A DNA stretch of 64,000 bases. Origin: Dastarcus helophoroides (Eukaryota; Arthropoda; Insecta; Coleoptera; Bothrideridae). The position numbers and the translations under genes are program-made. This document shows positions 45,451 through 56,892 of the stretch, piece after piece. Positions within the stretch are counted from its first letter, which is position 1. Each line of letters begins with the position of its first letter. The stretch lies in the NCBI GenBank assembly GCA_028583605.1, contig CM053330.1, positions 17,695,539-17,759,538 of the forward strand, read 5' to 3'. The notes below the pieces were generated by a model, which had not been told where the DNA came from, made no database searches, and was given only the letters and a program-made list of their open reading frames with translations.

Positions 45451-45943
45451 TTTTTAAAAAATTGTGTGTTTCTCAAAATTTGGAATTTTTTCAGAATTTT
45501 CACTTTTCTGAAAATCTTAAACGTTTGTCATCAAATTTTGGTGTTTTTCTTAAGACATTATAACTTTTTCAGAATTTTAACTTCTTTCAAAATTTCAGGT
45601 TTTTGTGAAAATTTCCACTTTTTTTCAAAAATTTCGACTTTTTCTTCAAATTTTGACTGTTATGTAGTAAACTGGATTTTATTTAAAAAATTTAAAAATT
45701 CTGAAAATTTTCATTATTTTAAAAAATTTAATTTTTCTCAAAATTTCAATTTTTAAAAAACATGAACTCTCGTCGTTAGAGGCGATGTTGTTATGTCATC
45801 ATTGTCAAGCTTTGCATTGGTTGAAACAGAAAGTGTGCAGTGCTATATGCGCGAGAGTAGAAAATCGAGAAATTGCGCGAGATCTAGCAACACCGAAGCG
45901 AACAGACAAACACACTTTCGCATTTATATATTAGTAAGTATTA

Positions 45944-47990
45944 TTTCTAACATTTTTTTTTAAATTCCCTTCTGCTTTTTTTCTAGAAATATTAACTCCT
46001 TTTTGTCTGAAAATTTAAAGTTTTAAACTCAAACTTAATTAAGTGGAACATTTCAATAAACTCTAAAATTCAAATTAAATATTGCTCACAGTACTGCATG
46101 AAATAAAGATTTTAAACATGTGTAAATTTTCATTTTCAAAGGGAATTTGCACTTCTCTAACTTCTACAGAGAACACGCAGCTGCTTCAATCCCAAAATCA
46201 TTTTTGATGATAAAAACTCCCCAAAAGAAAAACCAAAACTCATCCAAAATGTGACACAATTTTTTAACGCAGACAGTTTAGAATTCTCCGCGGAGCGGCA
46301 AAATTTTTCGACGCACCCGCAGCGGAATTTCTAAGAAATCACGAAATTTTGTGTTTCGATATTTTTCTTGAAATATCTATCATCCATTCTAAGAGTGAAA
46401 TTTTAAGAAAAAACTTGAACCTCAGAACTTGCCAAATTTCGTTATAGCCAACGTTTTCAATTTAGGGCTGAAATTTGACGTTTTAAATCAACATTCTATA
46501 ACTGAAATAAAAATTTCGATATTAATTCAGAACTTCTATAATAACTGAAATTCTCTAGGAAATCTTGTCAAGAAAAAGCTTTAAATTTTAACTAACATTA
46601 ATAATACAAGTTTCCTATCATTTTCGAGTAGCTTCTTTATTATTTGGTATATCAAAAAATTATTAATTAAAATTATGAAATAGAGTGCCCTAAACAAAAT
46701 TAAATTATAAAATCTTATTTTTATGGTCAAACTAATAAAACAAACCCCGCCACTTTATACAGTAATGTAATTAGAAAAAAAATACAGATTTATAAAAATC
46801 CGATATGACACTCATAAGAAAAAATAAAGTTTGTTGTGGTGGGACGTTCAGTCAAAATAAATTAAAATACGATAGATAACGCTTTTAAAGTATCCACGAA
46901 AAAGTACTTTAATAACGTGATAGAAGTACTCCATGAATATATTCACGGAGAACTTCTACCATTGAGCCCTTTTAAAGAAATTCAAAAGATTTTCCCAAGT
47001 TTTTACAAATAACTCAAAAAGTATTAACTTTACATTTTTTTACGTCACGTTCATCACTAAAATATGCAATTACAATTGAAGCAACATCGCAGCTCTTCTA
47101 AAAGTCTCAATGGAGAGGGTCAAAAGGCGGGCACCCTGCATATTTTGAATCTAAAATGTTAACAAAGAGCAAAAATGTCAAAAAGAAACCATATTCATTT
47201 TTAGAGTTAATCTCAAGAAATATGTTGTTAATTAATAAATATCGAAATATTGAAATATTGGCAAAACAGTTAAAATTTGGAAACATTCCAAATTCATAAA
47301 AGATTCTCAAAATTTCTCTTACGCTACCCCGACATACACAAAGTCGGACTGAAAGATATAATAAAAGAAACTTGTTATATCAGTGACACTGTATAACCCA
47401 CTGAATGGGACTGACCTGTTCTTCTAAAAAAAAATGCTTAAAAGAACTTTTATCGAATATTGCAAAAAAATACATATATTTTAAGGTCTTGAAATCAAGT
47501 GACAGAAATTGTTGACGAGAGTTTAGCTAGTGACTGCAAATTAAAAACATTTACAAGCCTAACAGAAAGGCTTGTTTTATTGAAAAGAGAAACATTCTGA
47601 AAAATATAGCCCCTAACAATGATCGCGTTACAATGCAAGGAATAAAAAAAAATAGTGTGTCCTGAAAAAATTCTTGGAGAAAAGAAAAGAATCATTGTCT
47701 CGTCAGACAAGTTTGTTAGATTTTATAGAATTGTCTACATTTTTAAGTAACTTTGATTTATGTATTATGTATTTCTTTCATTTGTGTGTAGAAAAATAAA
47801 AATATTCATAAAATATTTTTCTTTTGCATACGAATACACTCCTGTTTAGCTTAGCTCGTGTCCGATTTAATCAAAATTTATATGCTTTTATAAGCAAAAA
47901 TGTACCCCGTCTTACGCGATTTTAGTTAATCCCACCTATCGCGTAACTTCAAAGTATTACTGTACCATATAAAACATATATCTGTTACAG
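45944..47990. other. Intergenic sequence, nothing recognised
   Basis: AT-rich but mostly without array periodicity. No domain-bearing frame or clear repeat. Frames at 47107-47310 and 47495-47710 (minus) are short, hydrophobic and unsupported. Confidence 0.3.
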
Positions 47991-48109
47991 ATGCGCCAAA
48001 GCGAAAGAAAGTCGGAAAGAAGAATGTAAGTTTGAAAATAAATAATGATAATTCAGATGAAGATGTCTGTCCAATATGTATGAAGTTATTTAAAAAAAGT
48101 ATTATACAG
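47991..48109 (+). CDS. Internal exon of an unidentified gene: basic cluster plus start of a CxxC zinc finger
   Basis: The exon follows TCTGTTACAG and ends before GTAAGA; 119 bases, entered with two bases completing a codon and leaving in phase 0. The frame reads APKRKKVGKKNVSLKINN, then NDNSDEDVCPICMKLFKKSI and IQ. PKRKK is a likely nuclear localisation signal. CPICMKLFKKSIIQ matches the first half of a C2HC or UBZ4-like finger, in which His and Cys follow about 11 residues after the second Cys, here presumably in the next exon. I did not find that exon, nor a preceding one. The gene might be a DNA-repair or ubiquitin-binding factor, but this is inference from half a motif. Confidence 0.5.
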
Positions 48110-48571
48110 GTAAGACTTTATTCCATGAACCACCATAGAGCAAGTATTCCTTGATATTAAAAATAATTACTTAAAATAATAATTAAAGATAATTCAAACA
48201 TAACAGTAAAAATACAGTCCGCTTTAAAGGCTCGTATACTCTTATCTATAAGCAAAGTTGTGCGATTGTCTGTAGACAAATTGGGAAAAAATTGCTTGTT
48301 CTGTAACTTTGTATATGAGTGTGTACTGGCCTTAAGATTGCCGTTACGTCACAAGTCACATTCGTATAAAGTGAGATTAAAAATTTGAGTCAATTTAGTG
48401 ACTGACTTTGTCACATCGAGAGGAAGAAAATATAACGAATATTGACGATTGACTTCGAAATAATGTTTTAAAAATACTTGGGGAAGATATTTAATCGAAC
48501 ATAACCGAATTAGCGATTACGTTAATAGTTTTTTTTTGTGATAAAGTTAAAGTTAAACTCCAGTTTACATA

Positions 48572-48660
48572 CAGTGAAATCTCTTAAGTGGACAACTTCG
48601 GGACTAACAAAATATGTTGTTCACATGTCGGAGGTGTCCGTTCAAGAGACATGGTAACCA
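48572..48660 (+). repeat. pogo/Tigger-like left terminal repeat
   Basis: CAGTGAAATCTCTTAAGTGG at 48572, preceded by TA, with the internal GGAGGTGTCCGTTCAAGAGA repeat, resembles ends of pogo-like elements. An inverted counterpart, GGGAGATTTCACTG, ends at 53749 next to TA. The two could bound one nested element or belong to two decayed copies. No pogo transposase was seen between them. Confidence 0.5.
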
Positions 48661-48899
48661 CAATTTGTTTGATTACTTATTATTTTCACTTCTTCAGATG
48701 TCAGACATTATCTTGGAACCTATTCCTTTTTTTACTTTAGTGTTCAAATTTCGTGATTTAAAAGTCGAATCTTCAAGAAACAACCTTAAAATGTTAAGGT
48801 TAATTTGTATTCCATATCAAATTCAAAATATTAAGAAAAAGGTCAAAATTGCTACTTTAAAGTTTAGAAATTAATTTCGGAGGTTCGGGAACGGGAAGA

Positions 48900-49518
48900 A
48901 TGTCAAAAACTTTACTCATATTTCAAGTTTACACATTGAATTTGTTGTCATTTTCTTGCAGTTGATGCTCAAAAATCGAAAATTTGAAATTCAGGTTTAA
49001 ATTATAGGAAAAAAATCTGAAGAAAAGATTTGGAATATAAAAAAAAAGTTGTTCTAGGTATTTGAAGTTTAAAATTGGAACAAAAGTTAAAATTTGGAAA
49101 TGAAAGTCGAGATTTCCTACATTTGAATATCCAATCTTGAGTTCAAAATTTTAAGAAAAAGTCAAAATTTCAAAATAAAACTTCCAGATGTTTTGAGAAA
49201 TTTTTTGAATATTTTTTAAAAATTTCAACTTTTTCGGAGTTTTAAATTAAAAATGGGAATTTTTATTATTTTTTTACTTATAAATGAAATGTTGAAACTA
49301 AAGTCGTTATTTTAGGATTAAAGTCGAGTTTAAAATGTTAATATTAAATTCGTAATTTCGACATCAACTCGAAATGTTCTGATAAAAAATATCGGATTTA
49401 GAGTCTAAATTTCGAAATTACAAAGTTTACGGTTCGAAAAAACTTGAAACTTCGACAAAGAAGAACGAAATTTCAAATTAATACTCAACATTTTTAATTT
49501 TTAACTTTAAGAAATAAA
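48900..49518. repeat. AT-rich degenerate array
   Basis: Array words of both orientations fill the gap before the non-LTR element; nothing coding was recognised. Confidence 0.4.
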
Positions 49519-52024
49519 GTGCACACTCAAAAAATTCCTGATGTAGATACTCATAAATCTAATCTACTCGACCTTTTCCTTAGAAATTCTCCAAATTCGT
49601 ATAAAATCACTGTGACATCACTGCTTGGAAATTCCGACTACAAGTTTGTAGCAATCTCTCGCTCGCTTCATATACCTCCTCCTTCTCAGACACAGCCCCG
49701 TAGAGTTTGGCACTTTAACTCAGCTAACTGGGAAGAATTAAGTGACTTCTTTGCAACTTTTCCATGGCAAGAAGTCTGCTTTAACTCAGAGAGCCCTTCC
49801 TCAGTCGTCGAATCCATCACTGAAACTATCCTAGTTGGTATGGAATGTTTAATTCCCCATTCCCAAAAGAAGTCTGTTCCAGTAACGGTTGGTTTAGCAA
49901 AAAATGTGCTCGGGCTGTCTCCTGCAAAAATGGTACATATCGTCGTTGGAGAAATAATCCCTCAGTCGAGACTCGGATCACATTTGTAAATGCACGAAAT
50001 TTTTGTAAACAGATTATTGTCCAGGCAAAAAGTGATTTCGATCGTAAAATGCGCCAAAGGCTTATCAACTGTCCAAACGGTTACATGGCCTATTGGGGAT
50101 CTGCAAAGTTGATTGGAAAGAATTTTACATCTTCACATTTTCCATCTTTACTCGATGACAATATTACAAGAAAAGGGCTGACCTGCTAGCCTTAATGTTT
50201 GCTGAAAATTCCAACCTTGATTCTCGAACCTCCTCTTCTTCCTAAGATTGGCACTTCGATGCCTGAAGTTGTTTTCAGACAACACATAATCAGGAAGATT
50301 CTCCTCGAGCTCGACACATCAAACGTTTCTGGCCTTGATGGTCGCTATTGTTCTTAAAAAGTGCGCTCCAGAGTTGACTCCTTTCCTAAACAAATTGTTC
50401 ACATTCTCTTCCAACAAAGGTGTATTCCCTAACATCTAGAAATCTGCTAGGGTGCAGCCTGTCCCAAAAAGGGAAAAAGGAATCTGGCTAAAAACTATCG
50501 CCCTACTGTTGCCCGTTATATCTAAAGTGAAATATCTGGAGAAGAATAGAATCCTCTTGGACAAGCAGTACGGTTTCAAACAACAACGCCCAACTGGCGA
50601 TCAACTGGCATATATTACTCATGCCTGTAACTCAGCTATGGAAAAACATGTTGAGGCTAGGATTGTGGTATAGGATATCCCAAAGGCCTTCGACAGAGTC
50701 TGGCTCCTATCTCTTCTCGCCAAATTAACATCCTATTGTCTTCGTCCTGGACTTTGTCATTTGATATCTAGTTTTCTCGCTGACAGATCTCTTCAGATCG
50801 TCGTCGATGGCATCTCATCCGAGACATTTGCGATTAATACAGGGGTGCCTCAGGGGTCTTTCCTGTCTCCTACTCTGTTTCTGTTACACATAAACAATCT
50901 CTGAGAATGGGGTAAGAAAAATCTAGCCGACTTTAACGCCTCAAAAACTCAGGCCGCGGTTTTCTCTAGGAAAACTGCAAGAGATTAGCAACAAACATAC
51001 TCATGAACGGTAAAATCCTCCCGATGGAATTTTCGAACTGACAGATCTCTTCAGGTCGTCGTCGATAGCTTCTCATCGGAGACATTTAGATTAATGCAGA
51101 GGTGTCTCAGGGGTCTGTCCTGTCTCCTGCTCTGTTACACATAAACGATCTCTTAACTTCAACTTCCAATACGATATACAGCTACGCAGATGATAGTAGC
51201 TTGGTGTCATCTTTCTTCTCCGACAAACCATTATCCGTCGCTGCTTCAGATCAACTGAGAGAATAGCAGATACAGATGATTAATCGGGATCTCGGAAAAA
51301 ATTCTGGAATTGGGTAAGAAACATTTGGTCGACGTCGACCCTTCAAATAATCAGGCCGCGGTTTTCTTTAAGAAAACATCGAGGGATAATGCAACAAACA
51401 TACTAATGGACGATAACATCTTCCCGATGGTATCTAATCTGCACTAACTTCTCTTGGGACGATTATGTGCGCGCCATTGCCAAATCCGCCTCTCAGAAGC
51501 TAGGCTTTCTTTTTAGAGCTAAAAAGTTCTCCACGTCTCATCAGCTACTCACACTATACAAAACTTAAGTTAGGCTAACACTAGAATACTGTTATCATGC
51601 TTGGAGCTCAATCCCAAAGCACACTTGGAGCTCAATCCCAAAGCACACTTTAGCTCTTTTGGATTCAATTCAAAACGCTTAATTGATGACGAGGGTTTAA
51701 CCGATTCTCTCTAAACACTAGAGCACAGGCGGATGGTTGGTGATTTACCTCTTTTCTATAAGTACTTTCATGGGAGATGCTCACAGGAACTAATAGGATT
51801 GATCCCCCAAGGGCAAGATTTTCGACGCATACAAGACAGTCGGAGACAGCAAATTCCTGTGCAGTTCAGCTTGACACAGTGAGAACTTCTGTCTACGGAG
51901 GCTCTTTTTTCTATAGATCATCCAAGCTATAGAATTCATTATTGAACAGAACTTTCCCCAAAAATTACAACCTATCCTTGTTTAACAAGGAGTTATCCTT
52001 TGCGATTGGATCGAACAAAAAAAA
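49519..52024 (+). mobile_element. Jockey-like non-LTR retrotransposon, two decayed segments joined head to tail
   Basis: Segment 1 (49519 to about 51035) begins within the region between endonuclease and reverse transcriptase (NSPNSYKITVTSLLGNSD; VWHFNSANWEELSDFFATFP). It continues through IGKNFTSSHFPSLLD to the RT blocks RIVV, stop, DIPKAFDRVWLLSLLAKLTS and GVPQGSFLSPTLFLLHINN; the YADD part is deleted. Segment 2 (about 51036-52024) restarts at the DRSLQVVVD block, has SYADDSSLVSS and runs to the 3' UTR and A-rich end. Many stops and frameshifts. A 25-bp tandem duplication (GGAGCTCAATCCCAAAGCAC twice) lies near 51601-51650. Confidence 0.85.
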
Positions 52025-52980
52025 ACTTCTAAATTAAAATTTCAAAAAAGGGTACAATTTGTGAAATTTCTAAAAAAAAAATTCCAAAGAAAAAAGGTAA
52101 AAATGTTGAAAAAAGTCTGACACAAGTTTAATTTGGAATTTTTAATTTTTTTTCTCAAAATTTCAAATTTTCAAATCAACATTTTTATAAAACAGTCAAA
52201 ATTTCTAATATTTTTTCATATTTCACTTTTTTTTTAATTTCAAGTTAAAACTTGAAATTCTTATTTTTTTTTTAATTAAAATCTAAGTCCAAAGAAGGTT
52301 CGTTTCACCCCTTTACCACATCGGCAATTAAATAAATAATTACGCGATACGTATTTAGCAAAAAATGCTACTCTTTTTAGATTAGTACGCTTGAAAACGC
52401 CAGTTCTGCTGGCGAAATACGTATCGCGTAATTATTTATTTAATTGCCGATGTGGTAACGAAGTTAAACCTTTGGATTTAATCACAAGCCACAGTGTTTA
52501 GTTCAATGCTTTAGTATTAAAATCTAAATCCAGAAAAAATACTGAAAGGCAATTATATTGGAGTATTCAAAAAAAATTAGATATTTGGTGTTTTAAGCTG
52601 AAGCTAAAGTGAACATTAAAATATGTTTTTTTTTGGAAATTTTTATTTTAAATAAAGCATAAATTTCTAAACTGAAGCGAAAATTTTGGAATCTAAAATT
52701 GAACTTTCGAAATTTTTCTCGGAATCGAAGTTTAAGGACAAACTCGAAATTTTGGGATTTTTTTATATAAGTAACTTTTCTCAAAATTATGACTTTTTCA
52801 TTCATAACTAGCATTTATTTATTCAAAATTTGATATTTTTACCTTAAATTTTGATTTCTCGCTAAAATTTATGTAAAAGTTTTGAACTTTTAAGTTTCAA
52901 AATATCAAGCTGAAACGTCAAATTTAAACCAAAAATTCAAACTTCGAGATAAACTCAAAATTTATAAATAAGAAGGTCTT
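52025..52980. repeat. AT-rich degenerate sequence containing a perfect inverted repeat
   Basis: Array words on both orientations; the only discrete structure is the inverted repeat at 52315-52456. No gene. Confidence 0.45.
52315..52456. mobile_element. Small foldback element: perfect 42-bp inverted repeat with nested hairpin
   Basis: ACCACATCGGCAATTAAATA onwards (52315-52356) and its exact inverse (52415-52456) enclose 58 bases. Just before the right arm lies a second perfect hairpin, CGCCAG-TTCTG-CTGGCG (52398-52414). The arms contain the palindromic words TACGCGATACGTA. A miniature inverted-repeat element is likely; no target duplication could be defined. Confidence 0.75.
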
Positions 52981-53034
52981 GACACCAAAAGTTGAGAAAA
53001 CCTTAGAAATGGAAATATTTCCGAGCTTAAAAAT

Positions 53035-53158
53035 CTTGATAACGAAGGCTTCCACGGCCAGAATCAGTACAGGATATACTTCTTCTGGGATTGGACTCTG
53101 TCAAAGAACTACTAAAAGTGTTCATGGTCAAGGTCCAATTCCGGAACAAGTATATCCT
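53035..53158. repeat. Partial copy of the 39551-40038 foldback element
   Basis: CGAAGGCTTCCACGGCCAGA, GTACAGGATATACTTCTTCT, GTCAAAGAACTACTAAAAGT and a terminal CCGGAACAAGTATATCC reproduce the outer arm sequence, in both orientations, with the middle lost. Confidence 0.65.
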
Positions 53159-53659
53159 TAAAAATCTTGTTTAAATACGGAATTTTTATAACATCTTAAT
53201 ATTTAAACTCAACATTTTTACAAAAAATCAAATGTTTGCGATGAAAGTGGCAATTTTGTTTATTTTTAAATAACTAGTTTTTTTTATTGTTTTCATTTTG
53301 ATTGGAAATTTAGACCTTGTTTAAATTGTAACTTTCCCGTTCAGAGTTAAAATTCAAATTAAAAAAATAAAAACATTAAATTAAAATAGTCGAAATTCTG
53401 GAAAAAACTCACTGCTTAAAAATTTGAGAAAAAAAATCGAAATTTAACTGCAAAATTAGAATTTTTTCTGCTTCATGCTCCTTTCTTTTAAAATACAAAA
53501 ATATATACTTTTCCATTCTTCAAGTGAAGCTTTTGGCTTTCGTTGCGTATAATTTTGTGGTGTCCGATTAAGGGAGAACTTTGGCATGTGTTCTATAGAA
53601 ATACGTGTCCGCATCCGCCCAAAAGAGAGTCCGGTCAACAGAAGTTCACTTATATAGAA

Positions 53660-53749
53660 TTTTCTATTATACATTTCGGAATATGAAAAAATGTCCTCTT
53701 AATAGAGGTGGCCGTTCATTAAAAGTGTCCGCTATGGGAGATTTCACTG
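53660..53749 (-). repeat. pogo/Tigger-like right terminal repeat
   Basis: CTCTTAATAGAGGTGGCCGT, AAAGTGTCCGCTATGGGAGA and TTTCACTG followed by TA form the inverted counterpart of the end at 48572. Confidence 0.5.
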
Positions 53750-53795
53750 TATTATCAAGATTTAGGTGGCGGTAATTAAAAATAAAATTGATATA

Positions 53796-55545
53796 CAGTG
53801 TGGGACAGCCAAATGGAATACATTCAATATCTCAGATATTGTACATATTTATGAAAAATCCCGAGACAGGTCAATTTTAGATTTTGACATCCTGCATAGC
53901 AAAAATTTTATCCCTAGATGCAATATCCTTCGAGTTACCGTTTCAACCCCTAAATTTTTTAATTGAGAGTAGAGGCTTGGTATACCTCATTTGAAAGCTG
54001 TTTTCTTTCGCTATTCAAAAATGTCATGGTTGCTACATGTATTTAAAAAATAAACAATAAAAAAATAATTTATCAACTAAATGAAATTACTAATAGCTGC
54101 TCGTCCAGTTCGTCCTCGATAATCCTTCGATATCCTTTTTTGATTTCGTAAAAAAGGAAACGTAAAAACTTATCAACCTTATCACAGTCAATTGTACTCT
54201 TTGCCGTAAATTTTCTAAAACTATGAGAGAATGTTTGCACATTTTTAAAATTTAATATGGGTCATTTAACGGAAATGCATAAAATAATAATTTTACAAAT
54301 GATCCGTTATGGAGATAGAGCAAGATCACAGACCGAAGTCGCTCGTCTATTTCAACAAACATTTCCTGATTTACCGCCTCTATCCCAAGGTACAATTAGT
54401 AAAATCGAGAAGCATTTTCACGAACATGAAAATGTACGAAAGCTAAAAAAAGAACCCTCCAATACATTAACTAATGATTGGAAATTGGAAATTATAAGTG
54501 AGTTTCAAGAAAATCCACATTCTTCAAGTCGACAAGTAGCTGCGGAACTGAACGTTAGTCATTCCTCGATTATTTGTGTACTGAAAAAAAAAAACGCATT
54601 CTTATAAGAGCTCAGTGAAGACGATTTTGATAGAAGAACTCGTTTTTGTGACCAAGTGAAGCAAAAATTAGATAACAATGTCATCCAAGTAGAAAACATA
54701 TTGTTTTCTGGTGAGTACACTTCACGGTCATGTAAATCATCAAAACTGTCGGTATGGGGCTAGTGAAAATCCCCACTGGATGAGAAGCTCATTTTTGGGT
54801 AGGGATTATTGGAGATCATGGCATTGGTCTATTTTTTATTGATAGAAATTTAAATGGAGATAATTATTTAGCATTGCTCCAAAACAACATTGTACCAGCT
54901 CAAGAAAATCCACACGTTCCAGCTAATGTAACATGGTCCAGCAAGATGGAGCACCACCATACTACCAAGTCAATGTCTGGCAATACCTCGATTTTACATT
55001 TCCAAATCGGCGGATAGGGAGACGAGGACTTTTTATGGGGTTATGTGAAAAGTACAGTGTATAAAACAAAACCCGCGACGTAGCTGACTTACGAGCAAGA
55101 ATAACGTTTGCAATTTCGTCGGTGACACCAGAGATGATGAATAATCTCAGGAGACATTTTTATTCACAATTAGGATACTGCCAAGATGTTGGAAGTGGCC
55201 ATTTTGAACATCTCCTACATTAAGTATGGTTTGTTTTTTATTTTATTACATGAAAATATTAGATTTATATTTTGTTGTTAAAAATTAAAATAAATATGGT
55301 AACTACGACATTTTTGAATAGAGAATAAAAAGATATTTCAAATATTTCAAATGAGGTATAACAAGCCCTTACTTTTGGTTTAAAAGGGGTAGCCACTGTC
55401 AGTCGAATAGGGATGCATCTAGGGATGAAATTTTTATTGTGAAGGAACTCATTTTATAATCTAAAATTGACCTGTCTCGAGATTTTTCATAAATGTGTAG
55501 AATAACTGAAGTACGGAATTTATTCTATTTGGCTTTTCCACACTG
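53796..55545 (+). mobile_element. DNA transposon with ~240-bp terminal inverted repeats and a decayed DDE transposase
   Basis: The termini CAGTGTGGGACAGCCAAATG (53796 onwards) and the inverse ending TTGGCTTTTCCACACTG (55545) are each flanked by TA. Inverted similarity extends to about 54033 and back from about 55298, so each repeat is roughly 240 bp. The transposase starts at 54257: MGHLTEMHKIIILQMIRYGD, RSQTEVARLFQQTFPDLPP and SQGTISKIEKHF form a DUF4817-like helix-turn-helix, followed by a second one (SSRQVAAELNVSHSSIICVL). The catalytic part is readable only with frameshifts (QVNVWQYLDFTFPN, then DFLWGYVKSTVYK) and ends near 55222. TA target sites place it in the Tc1/mariner superfamily. 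Confidence 0.85.
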
Positions 55546-55788
55546 TATAAATAGCAATACTAAACTCCATGCTTAGTTCGTGCGGCTATTAGCGCCTCTC
55601 GCGGTCATTTCATGTCTCACAGTTTATGTAAATATTTTTAAAACCACATAAAATTCTTATATAAAATAAGGAGATTTATATAAACTTTTTAACAGAAGAA
55701 GGTAAATATACATTCTCACAGAAATGAAATATATTTCAAGAACGAAACGACTTACAGTTTTAAATTTCACATACATACATTGTTTGAT
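55546..55788. other. Spacer between transposon and minus-strand coding blocks
   Basis: AT-rich; would contain the 3' UTR of the minus-strand gene. No polyadenylation site could be chosen with confidence. Confidence 0.3.
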
Positions 55789-56412
55789 TTATAAAATATT
55801 CATGAAAAATGATTGTACAGGGTTTGATGATTTAGTTCTCTTTGTCGTTTGCGAAATGGATATTTTGGAGTTTATATTTATATTACGCTTTTCTCCAATT
55901 TTTAAATTTTCATACGAAACCATATTTTTTTTATTGCTATTTTTTATTTTAGTGGTAGAATTATTTAGTTGCAATATTTTTTGTTTTTCAGGAGCATGCT
56001 GAATTTTGCCAATATCTACAATTTGATCAATAATGTTTTTTTTCTTTGTTTTGTTTTCGATATTAGTTAAATGTTTATCAGCTTATTAAATTGATATAAA
56101 ATTTGTATTTTTAATAATTTATATAACCCATTAAAACCATATAATCCCAAAACATCCACTGCTAACTCTGGATCTCGTGGTTCAAACAAATCTTTCAGAT
56201 CAAGCAAAATATGGAAATTATAAATTTGTATATTGACTAATAGACCAATATTTTATTCTATTTTTTGATGTATCTTAGTGTCTTAAAGTTGGTAGAACAA
56301 AATATGTTAAAGCTGATTTTCTTGTGTAACAGCTGCCAATTAGTACATCTTTTTGTGAAAGAGAAATTAGATTGTGATATCGTAATGGTTTGAAGTTAAA
56401 ATTTGTTAATGT
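55789..56412 (-). CDS. Unidentified spliced gene, last three candidate exons (minus strand)
   Basis: Block 1 begins at 56412 after a good pyrimidine-tract acceptor (TTTTTTTAG) and reads TLTNFNFKPLRYHNLISLSQ, KDVLIGSCYTRKSALTYFVL, then a stop at 56275 if unspliced. Block 2 (56236-56138) reads NIQIYNFHILLDLKDLFEPR, DPELAVDVLGLY. Block 3 (56081-55789) reads ADKHLTNIENKTKKKNIIDQ onwards, Lys/Asn/Ser-rich, to KSSNPVQSFFMNIL and a stop. A 56-base intron (donor ATG-GTTTTA, acceptor AATAAG) joins blocks 2 and 3 in phase; block 1 joins block 2 in phase only with a weak GTTACA donor inside its frame. These are not array-type frames and resemble ordinary host coding sequence. I do not recognise the protein. 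A decayed pseudogene is the main alternative. Confidence 0.45.
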
Positions 56413-56892
56413 CTAAAAAAATTATCCAAAGTTCGAGTTTTGCTTTTGAAGTAGGCAGACATTTAAGTTAAATTCGAAATGTGAATAGCAAAATCGAAAT
56501 AACTTCGGAATTTTAAAAAAATTATTTGTTGAAATTTCGGTATTAGTCTGAAATTTCGAGAAAAAACTTTAAAATACCTTGCAAGATTTATCAAAATTTT
56601 AACTTTAATATACGTTCTCAATTTTCCTTTCAAATTTATCCTACCAACTCTACATGTCGCACACCAAATTAACCAGAAAGTCCCAAGCTTTCATAAGGTA
56701 AAGTACAAAGGAGCGGTTTAAAAAAAAACAATTTTATCTCCCTCCTGTAGCTGATTACATTTTTGAAAATTAAACTTCATCGAAGTCCATGCCCCAAAAA
56801 ATACCTGTCCGAACCATTTTTTGAAGACTTGCGCTCCTGCGAACGAAAACAAGTTGTTATTGATGTTAAATGCATGTTAAAGAAGCAGTTTT
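56413..56892. other. AT-rich intergenic or intronic sequence
   Basis: Could include an intron of the minus-strand gene. No further exon was recognised. Confidence 0.3.

Larger units (their letters stand above)
43102..45943 (+). mobile_element. Non-autonomous element whose body is a T-rich array
   Basis: The left edge CTGATACCCGCGCCTTCGTC-CGCGTG and the right edge AACACACTTTCGCATTTATA-TATTAGTAAG resemble the two ends of a repeat type widespread in insect genomes (no database check possible). In between is about 2.5 kb of T-rich array plus a distinct GC-richer tail (45770-45930). A solo LTR (43248-43616) and a hairpin repeat copy (45358-45450) are inserted in it. No protein-coding frame is present. 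Confidence 0.5.

Noticed and set aside
48614..48874. 86-codon frame beginning with a CRRC pattern, possible next zinc-finger exon
   Set aside because: The CRRC stretch is translated from the pogo-like terminal repeat, has no acceptor in phase with the exon at 47991-48109, and no matching His or Cys ligands follow.
55724..56002. 92-codon hydrophobic plus-strand frame
   Set aside because: It is the antisense shadow of the minus-strand Lys/Asn-rich coding block at 55789-56081.
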